DNA of 64,000 bases, taken from the NCBI GenBank assembly GCA_004431415.1, contig QPMI01000024.1, positions 1 through 64,000 of the forward strand, given 5' to 3'. The DNA comes from Cyanophora paradoxa (Eukaryota; Glaucocystophyceae; Cyanophorales; Cyanophoraceae). A program made the position numbers and the translations under genes. Of the stretch, positions 52,701 through 61,800 are shown piece by piece (positions within the stretch are counted from its first letter, which is position 1; every line of letters begins with the position of its first letter). The notes beneath the pieces were generated by a model. The model made no database searches, was not told the origin of the DNA, and saw only the letters and a program-made list of their open reading frames with translations.

Positions 52701-55700
52701 TCAATCCTCTGTTCAGTACTCCCGGCGACGAGGTCGACTGGAGTCGCTGTGCACGGTCCGGCTTGCTGCGGGTCTGCGATATCTGGGATTGTGCTGCCCG
52801 GGGGTTCCGGGCTCCAGCAGCTGCCTCCTCCGCCCTCCACTCCTTTTTCCCTAGTCTGTGTTCTGCGCTCCCGGCTACTTGGCGCCAGGTTCTCGAGGCC
52901 CTGCATCGCCGCCTCAGCATCTCTGGTGGTCCGGACCGGACGCCTCGTTTGCTCTCCTTCGAGGCCCAAGTGGTACTTTTGTTGCCTTCCCTGTTCGCGA
53001 TAACCAGATAATTCCACGGGTGCTGGACTACATACCGCGCGTTCCTTGCCGCCCTGCGGCTTCCCACCCTGTGGGCCTATCCTCGAGCTCCAATTCAATT
53101 CTGTCCCGTTTGCTCCCGCTGCATGTTTGCTTCAGCGCTGTCTTCCTCTCTCTTCGTCGCGGGACCCTGCCTGGCCTTTTTGTTCTTGGCGCAGGCCCTT
53201 CGGCCTTTCTTTCTCTTGATAATCTTGCGTTCACTTTCGCTCGTATGCTCCCTCTCCGCCTCTCCTCTGTTCGTCGCTTCTACTGCCTTGAGGTCCAGCG
53301 GCTTCGCGATGTGTCTAGCCACGCTCAGATGCCCGATGCTAAGTGGGGGTTTCCCGGCGCCTTGTCTCCGTCCCGTCTTCCTAATCTTGTCGTCCTTCAG
53401 TGTTTCCCGATGCTTTGGATCGATGCTCTTTACCGTTTGCATTTCAAATTGTATCGTTTGGGCGAGCAACAGTCGCCCCGCCGTCGTTTCTGTCGGGTTT
53501 GTAATGACGGATCTGCTCGCTCTCACGCGCACGTTTTCTCTGAGTGCCCGCTTTCTCGTTCGTTCTGGGATTTCATTCGTGAGCGCCTGAATTTCTGGGC
53601 TTCTACTCTTCCACCGGATGAGCGTGAAGAGGTCGCAGTGCCTGAGCTCTCTCTCTTCCACATCCTCTCGGTTCCGGATTTATCTGGGCCCATTTTGCGC
53701 AGTAAAGTTAACCCCGCCTTCTGCCTTCGCTCACTTGGAGCGATCCTTGCTGGCGTATTTTCCATCCAACAGGTTGCTCGCGCTCGGTGCGATCTTGAGG
53801 AGGCTGACATTGATGCGCCTTCTTACAACCGCGCCGCGCTTGTTGCCGCCTGGGACAGAAATATGTCGTACCTCGAGTTCACCCTTTCGCAGGCTTCGGC
53901 CTTGTTGGAGGAGCGGCGCGCTCGCTTGGCTGCTGCTGACGCTGATGATCAGGCTGCCTCGGATGATGACGCACATGATTCAGAGTCTGGTACCGGTTCT
54001 CATCGTTCTAGTTCAAGCTCTGATTCTGACTCGTCCGGCGCTCCTTCTTCGGGCGGTGCTGACAACCTCGTCTCTTCGCGTGACATCGATTCTGTCCTCC
54101 GGAATCCTGCGGAGTTTGCCGTTCGTGGGAATGTCCCGTTGGGATCCCTGGTGGTCGCCCGCCTCCTGCGCCGTCCCCTCCTGCTCTGGCCCCTGTAGTG
54201 ACCCTTGGGCCCATTCCTATTCCTGCTCTCGCTGCCCCTCTCGACGCTCCTTTCCCCCCATTCCCTGCGGTCCCGATCCCTGTGCTCCTTGGCCCTCTGG
54301 CCCCGCCTCTGCCTCCTCCCTCCTTACAACTTGCTGTCACGGGGCCTCTTCACTTGCCTGTTCCCCGGCAGGTCCCTGGTCATCTTGCAGCTCCATACCC
54401 CTTCTTACCTCTTCCCCTTGCTCCTCCACTTCCGCCCCTGCGAGGCCCTCTTTCTGACGTCCTCCTGGGTCAGCCCCCTCTTCAGCCCATCCTTCTTGCC
54501 CCCGCTTCTGCAACTGTGACGCTGGGCGGCACTATCTTTTTGCATGCCCCTCCCGCCTCTACGTCCCCGGTCTCTTTGCGTCTGCATCCACTTTCCCGGA
54601 TCCGCTTGCAGGCCCCCTCGCCTCCAGAGCTCGCCATCACTTCGGCCTCCCTCGCCTCCGCTCTCGATTCTCCATACCCTTCGAATAGCCGCCTCCTCTC
54701 TCCTCCTCCGCCCTCCCTCCCCCCCTCGAGCTCCGGGTCCTCGGCCTCTGCCCCGCTTCCGAGTGTTGGCGAGACTGTCCTCTTTTCGATCTCCCCGTCA
54801 TTCCGGCTCCCTGCTCCCCCTTCGGCGCCTCGGGTCCCATCTGCGGGTCCTATCCCGCTTCCTGGCGCTCGTGAGATTCGCCGCCGGCGCCCTCGTCGGG
54901 CCCTTGCGCCCTCGAGCTCGTCTCTCTCTGCACCGCCCATGGCCATGACCTCCGTGTCATCTGCTCCGGCGCCACCCGACCTTTCTCCTGCTTTGCTGCC
55001 CTCTCTTCGGCGCCGGCAGCGATCCCCGTCACCTGCTCGTGGCCCTTCCCCTGCCTCCGACCCTTCCTCGGCCCCCTCCTCGCCTCTTCCGTCTCGTCGG
55101 CCCCCGCCGCATTCCCGTCGGCGGATCTCTCGATCGACCCTGGACTCTCCGCCTGCCACTGTCTGCGGGTACCTCCGCCGCCGTGTTCGGCGCCGGCTGT
55201 CAGTACTTTGCTCGGTAGCTCCCCCGTCGTGGCTCCTCGGGGCCTCTTCGTCGTCGTCGTTCGCTGGGTTCCGGCTCCGGGTCAGATTTCTCGCCGGGCT
55301 TACCTTCTCCTGGCTCTGCTCCTGGGCCCTCAGCTCCGGGACCGGCTTCCCCGATCTCCTTCCGGACTCGTGGTCGTACCCGTCGCCGGCTTGCCGAGCC
55401 TGCGGCTCCTTCTACTTCCCCCGGCGGTTTGCCGGGCCGGACCCTCCGGCCTTTGTTCTTGATACCGGACTACCGCCTTTGTCCTTGTCTTCTGCTTCGC
55501 TGGTCGCGATCGTATCCCGCCGGCGCCGGCGTACTTCTTCGTCTTCTAGTTTAGTTCGGTCTGGTTCGGATTCTGATCGTAGTGTTGATGCTAGAGTTAG
55601 TTTCAATACTAGCTATAGTCCTCGTGCTCGACCTGTTGTTCGCCGTCGTTTGCAGTTCGATTGCCCGCCTCGACCCCGGCCGGCTTTAGTGATTCCTTTG

Positions 55701-56199
55701 ACTGTTCTTTTGCCTGCTCTTGATCCGCCTGCTCCGCCTCCTGTGTCCTCCTCGACCTCGTGCCGTAGCTCTGCCCTTTCGCATCGTCCTGCTTCGCCTC
55801 CGCCTCCATGTCGTCTTGTTGTTCCTCTTACTTGTCTTCTTCCTGTTATTTATCTTTCTCAATTTTGTCCCCCGCTTCTTAGTGATGTAATTCCTTCTGA
55901 TATTGATGGTATCTCTAGCTCTGGCTCTTCTTCGTGTCAGTTATCCTCTAGCTCTGGCTCTTCTTCGTGTCAGTTATCCTCTGTCCCTAGATCTGCTCGA
56001 TTTATCGTCTCTTCTCGCAATCGATCTGTCTCGAGCTCTGTGTCTTTCCTTTTTTATTGTCGATTTTGGCTCTTTGTCTTATCTTTCTTCGTGCTCTTGT
56101 CTTAGTTATTTTGCTATTTTGTCTCTATGCCCCCTGGGCAGCCCCCGCAGTGCTGGTGTCTAGAGACTGTGGCCGGTAATTCACCAAAAAAAAAAAAAA
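49711..56199 (+). mobile_element. LINE (non-LTR) retrotransposon, near full length
   Basis: One element with all ORF2 domains in order. AP-type endonuclease from the ATG 49711: SLNVAGKLDRAF, FLQETHV, YFCNVYAPTDDSERRGF, LGGDFNFHE and, after a one-base shift near 50,210, IESRLDYFF and NSDHIGIYL. Reverse transcriptase in 50,521-52,360: SPGIDGLPAEFY, RRPISLSNVEERAVERALS, FLDFSKAYDRVNW, GVRQGGP (then a missing C in a run at 51,793) and LQFADDTVPL with the catalytic Asp pair. A zf-RVT finger CRVCNDGSARSHAHVFSECP lies at 53,493-53,552. From 54,198 a Pro/Ser/Arg-rich frame of 635 codons follows and ends at 56,105. The 3' end is GCCGGTAATTCACC plus about 14 A. Five frame breaks separate otherwise good domains. 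The order and finger resemble the L1/Tx1-type plant and algal LINEs. No ORF1 was found upstream. Confidence 0.9.
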
Positions 56200-57440
56200 T
56201 CTCTATTTGTTTTCTCTTCTGATCATGACCATGATTATTTAAGACTCTTTGATGGGCTCTGCGCATGCAGCACTTGGTAGCGCGGAGCGTCATGCGTATA
56301 TGTATGCGTCAGCAGCGCAGTTTCCGAGCTTGCGGTGATCGCGAGCTTGCGGATATTTGCAGCGAACACCAGCGCTAGCTAGCCTATGTGCAGTAAACAC
56401 CAGCGCTAGCGCATATAGCCTAGTAGTAGTCTTTCGCGTCTCTTTTCGAGCGCTAGCGCGGCTCTGCAGCTGCAGCAGCTGAACTGCGGAAGCCTATCAC
56501 GATTCTATCTGTCTTTCTCGTAGCGTTCGACTCTGATTTAGCTATGATCACGTCAACAATGCTTAGAGATCTCCAGAATATTGATTAGGATAGCTGATGT
56601 CGATCACGCCTAAGTGAACCATGCATATGGCCATGATCAGAGCAGCCATAGCCAGAGTTAGCTGCACTTCAGGAAGGGAAATTAAAGAGCCTCGAAGGGG
56701 CCGGGCGCGGGGCCGCGGCAACTGCAGCCCTGGCCTGCGATCCGGATCCGCCCGCGGCCGGCCTGGGCTCTAAATTTAAATTAACGTTGCCGCTGCGAAA
56801 TTGAAAGGCCTGCAAAAGGCTACACGCGGCGTAACCGGTCTAAGCTCACAGCGAGCCCCAACAGTTCAGAGCGGGCCTCCCCGGGACCCCCAGCCCCCAG
56901 GCCCTAGGCCTCCCATGACCAGGCCCCCTTCCATCCCCCCCCCCGGGCTCCCCCGGCCCCCAGCCTCCCTGAACCCCGCCGGGCCCCCGGCGCCCCGGCG
57001 CCCCCTCCGCCAGGCCGCCGTCAGGCCGAGCCTAGGACCGGGTATGCTGTTTTGGCGCCGCCCGCCCCCCCCCCTCCCCCCCCCCTTAACTTCTTCCTGC
57101 CCGGACCCCCGCCCACCCACACACCCACACCCACCCATGCCACCCACACACAACCCCCCTAGCCTATAGCCAACCGCTGTCATCGATATCATAGTATAGC
57201 CAATTGCAACGTTTAACCGCTGTTGTATTGCCTCACGGCTTTATGCCGTCAGGAGCCGGCGCCCCGAGTCTCGCCACTCGCAGTGCTTGGCCTTAGTCTC
57301 CGCAGCGCTCACATTGAGTGCGCCGATTGGACCCCCATTACTTTTCATGTACCCCTCCCGGGCTCACACCCCGGGTGACACTCTTGTACCCGGCACTTGT
57401 GCTTGCTCCAGGAATACCAGCTCTGCCGGCTCTGCCAGCT
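56200..57440. other. non-coding, strongly pyrimidine-rich part
   Basis: 56,200-56,780 shows only palindrome-rich unique DNA (AGCGCTAGCTAGCC twice). 56,866-57,170 is a C-rich, G-poor strand with long CCCC and CCCACCCA runs; a Pro-rich frame through it is a composition artefact. No gene or RNA recognised. Confidence 0.4.
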
Positions 57441-57955
57441 CTGCTAGCCGCACCGTAAACTAGGCACTTCTGACCCTCGCCGGGCCTCGTCCAGCCATCC
57501 GACCCGCCAGCCGCAGCCAGGCGTGGTCGGACCGCTGGGCGAAGCGATCCGTGGACGGAGGAGCGCGTTTCGGAGGACAGTATTGCGAATCCGCCGCCGC
57601 ACGCCGACGCCGGACTCGCTAACGGTCGCCCCGTGCATCCGCAGTCTGCGGGAATCGACTGGCACGCCCCCGTCCCACGCCGGACGCGGAATCGTTGCTA
57701 GTGGCATCGGCGACGCTCGGAAACGGTGGATCGTCGACCGGACGCGCCCGTCACCGACCGACATCGACCAACCGACCTCGCCCCGCCGCCCGCTTCAGCG
57801 CCGCGCACTTCTCGGCCTTTCGAAGGGGGAGACTCTGCCAAAATTTCCGGCGGATTCAGCCCTTCGACTCGCCGGTGGACCGCCGACGCTCAGCTGCGGA
57901 CTTACCTCGCGATCACTTCCCCCGCCCCCACTTTCTCCCGCCCACGTCTCCGCCG
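57441..57955. other. GC-rich leader of the following retroelement
   Basis: No recognisable gene; both strands have long open frames because of GC richness. Composition matches the downstream monomers and ORF, so this is probably the element's 5' region. Confidence 0.3.
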
Positions 57956-58620
57956 CGCTGCGGACACGTGAACCTCGCCGGAGATCACCGATCGCAGCCG
58001 GCCTTCCCGCGTGGAAGCCCGGTCGGCGATCCTCCCTCGGCTCCTCGGACCTCCATCTTCGTCGCTTCTCCCGCCCACTCCCGCCCGTCGGCCGACGTCC
58101 ATACGTCGCCGACATCGATTTCCGCACCCGTCATTCCTTTTCCCCGGCCGCCGTCGCTCGACGACGCCGCGCCGTCCGTTACCCGCCGTTCCCGCCCTCT
58201 CCCCTCGGCTCTCCCTCGCCTTCGCCTCGCTGCGGACGCCACGAGCCTCGGCGGAGACCTCAGATCGCAGCCGGCCCTCCCGCGCGGAAGCCCGGCCGGT
58301 GATCTACGTGCGGCGCCTCGAACCGCTCCCGTCGCCCTTTCCCGCCCTCTCCCCTCGGCTCTTCCCTCGCCTCCGCCTCGCTGCGGACGCTACGAGCCTC
58401 GGCGGAGACCTCAGATCGCCGCCGGCCCTCCCGCGCGGAAGCCCGGCCGGTGATCTACGTGCGGCGCCTCGAACCGCTCCCGTCGCCCTTTCCCGCCCTC
58501 TCCCCTCGGCTCTTCCCTCGCCTCCGCCTCGCTGCGGACGCTACGAGCCTCGGAGGAGATCTTAGCTCGCAGCCGGCCTTCCCGCGTGGAAGCCCGGCCG
58601 GTGATCTACTCTCGGCGCCC
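57956..58620 (+). repeat. about 149-bp tandem monomers upstream of the Gag-like ORF
   Basis: Units start at GCTGCGGACGCTACGAGCCT-type sequence at about 58,230, 58,380 and 58,529, with a more diverged one at 57,956. Each also has CGGCCGGTGATCTACG and CGCTCCCGTCGCCCTTTC. Tandem 5' monomers are known promoters in some LINEs; that role here is inference. Confidence 0.8.
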
Positions 58621-58829
58621 CGGCTCTCACCCGTCGCCGCCGTCCTCGCCCCGCCCCGCCCGCTCGCCAGCCGACGCCCGTTCGTCGCCGGCACCGCCTC
58701 CCTGCTCTCTACACTCCGCCCCGATCCCGGCCGCCGTCGCGCGTCGACGCCGCGCCGGATCCCTCGCCTCCTCGCCCCCGCCCCTCGGCTCCGCGTCGGT
58801 TTCCTCCGTCTCCGCCGCGTGCAGACACG

Positions 58830-61800
58830 ATGGACTCCACGCACTTCGGCGACGCGCCGCGCCGGTGCTCGGCGACCAACACCTTACTTCAAGAGCTGAC
58901 GGACGTTGCTGCGGTCACCTCCAACGCCTCAGCGGAACGTGAAGCTCTCAACGCGCTGTCCAACACGGAGCGGCCGATCCTCATTGACTGTGGAGGCGGC
59001 ATCTGCATCACCAGTCCGGGCAACCCGCTCACGCCGCAAGGCGTCGCTGCCTGGCGAGACGACGCGCAGCGCGCAATTGACGGGGATACGAAGCGATACT
59101 CCGACGCCGACGACGGCTCAAAGCTCGCACTCGCGGGGGCGACTCTGGCGGCCAAGGCGCTACCGTCGCAGTACCAGGCCTCCATCCACGACATGATCAA
59201 TCAGACGCGTCAGCTCACTCGTGACCTCGCCAAGGCCAAGGAGGAGTCCCGCGACGCGGCCGACGCGGTCACTGACCATGTCCGGGAGAAGGGCCCGGAC
59301 GTGGCGGACCGGTCACGGGACACGCGCGAGACACGCCACCGGCTCCTGACTAAACACGACAACTGCAAGCGAACGGTTCGGCGCATCACCGACAGACTCG
59401 AGAGCGACCACTGTATCCGCGGACTCCCGTCGCTCGTACGCTGGGTTGCCATCAACATTACGGAACAGGAGCGCTTCCGCACACAGACGGTCCTCCTTCA
59501 GGCCTACAACGGCTACCCGCTCCCGGAGATGGTCAGCACCGTCGCCAAGATCCTTAGCTTTGTGGGGGCGGGTCTAGTCTGCAAGCTGGAAGGCCAACCT
59601 ACACCGATGGAGGTGTACAATGTCATCATGAAGATGATCGCGGCCCGGGACCTGGAAAGCGGACGTTACCCCCTCGGCGACTACCAGCTCGCCAAGATGG
59701 ACAACTTCAAACAGGCCCGGAGGGCGTCAAGGGAAGTCAAGGAGCTGGCGATGAAACACCAACCGCCGGCCGACTTGCTCAACGACGTGCAGGCGTGCAA
59801 TGCCGCGGTAGCGAACTTCTTGCTCGAAGTCCCGTGGCAACTCCGCACCTTCCCGTGGAAAGACGTCTCTCGCCGCTCCGCGACTGTCGCCCCGCCCGCC
59901 TCGGCCTCTTCCTCTCGCTCCGCCGAGAAATCGACCGCCCGTGCCGCGAGCACGCGCGACCCGTTCGACTCCTCGGCTTCCGTCTCCGACGAGCAGCTGG
60001 CCGCCCGTGCCGCGCGCACGCGCGACCAGCGCTCTCATGACCACGACGACGAAGAGGACGTAGACCACGAGCACACAAAGCCCCGCTCCTCACAATCGTC
60101 CACGCCGTCGCATCAGCACCACCTCGGCTGCTGCGGCGGGCAGTACGACAACATGTTCCGTGCTAGCGCTGCCTCGGACCGTGTTCTTCAGTTCCAGCTC
60201 GGCCACATCTCGAGGGCCCGCCTCCTCCACGAATCGCAGAGCACGGAATTTGAAACTCCGACGGGGGACATGACGGTTTACGGTGACGACGACGAGATCG
60301 AGTACCCGTTCAATTACGCCGACATCGGTTACGTCTACCAGAACGCGACGGCCCCGCAGACCGCTCCTCTCTACCAGGCGACGGCTCCGCCACCCGCTGG
60401 CTCGAGCGCGAACTCGACCCGGCCCCAGACACGGCCCTCCGACCATAACTTCAATATGCCTCGCCTGCAGACGAAGACGGATCTCCTCGCTGGTCTCAAC
60501 ATCCTACGCCCCGACAAACCCGTCCGACCTAACGGTACACGCTGGCTCTGCGACCGTTGCGTGAAGGCTGGCCTCCCAGAGGATGCCTGTTGGCACTTTG
60601 GCGACGACTACCTCCTCTGCACGACCCACTGGTACCGGTCGGAGCTGTGCAACCTGCCCACCTCCGACCCCGTCGTCGCTCAGCTCCACGCACGCCTCGG
60701 CTTGACCCCTTCCACCTCGACGTCGACGGGCGTCCCGACCGCTGCGCTACGGACTCAACAGCCCCGAGCCTGCTACCTCTGCGGGGTCTTCGGACACCTG
60801 GCGGCACACTGCGAGTGGGCCAACAAGTGTCTTCGCTGCGGACAGGAGGGCCACATCATGCGAGACTGCCCTAACCCCAACGGCGGCGGACCAGGCGGCC
60901 GCGGTGGTGGCGGACGCGGCGGCTTCGGAAGAGGCGGTGGCGCTCCAGGAGGTGGTTGCGGCGGCCCCAGCGGCGGTCGCGGCAGCTTCGGCGGTGGCTA
61001 CGGTGGCGGACGAGGCGGTGGTGGTGGCGGCGGCCGCGGCGGCGCCCCGACGCAGCCCCAGGGCGTCCCCTTCCAGGCCGCGACCCGCGCCTCGCGCCCG
61101 CCGGTGACGATGGGCATCTCCTACACGACCTGCCCCCCGCCGCCCTCCGTGCCCCTCGATGACGAGCCCATGCCCGACGCCTCGACCGCGCCGTCGCACG
61201 TCGACGCCGCAGCCTCGGCCTCGCAGTCGGGTCTCTTCCCCTCCTCGACCACCCCTGCGCCGTCGCACGCCGACGCCGCAACCCCGACCCTCCCGACGGC
61301 TGCACCCTCGCGCGTCGAAGCTGCAGCCGCTGTCCCCGCCATCCCCGTCGCTGCCTCCCGCGTGCCGTCGCACGACGACGCCACCACGGGCACGACCGTG
61401 ATTACTGCGACACAGGCCTCCGCTCCCGCCTCCTCTACGAGCACGCCCTCGACCGTCGGGACCTCAGGAACTCTGACACCGTCGCGCGCCGACGCTGCCT
61501 CGACCCCTACGGTCCCTGCTGCCTTGACCCGCTTCACCCCTCCCGCCGCCAAGCCTACCGCACCGTTGCCCGTCGACGCTGCGCGGACGACCCCCGGCCT
61601 CAAGACGTCCAAGGAGCTCGCACTCGAGGTGAAGGCGCGGCTCAAGGCGGCACAGGTCCGGATCCAGGAGCAGGCTCACTGGGCGGCGGAGCGCGCCCTG
61701 GGCACCCACGGCTCCAACGTTGCGGCGGTCCGCGTCTGCCCCGTCAACGTCACCACCGGCGGCCGCTCCTCTCCCCGCCCCCGCTCCGCCCTCAACATCG

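Noticed and set aside
56801-57169. Pro-rich protein of 122 residues
   Set aside because: Comes from a C-run-rich strand; low complexity with no start context or neighbour support.
57523-58899. Overlapping long plus-strand frames upstream of the Gag-like ORF
   Set aside because: Explained by GC richness and tandem monomers; all three frames stay open at once.
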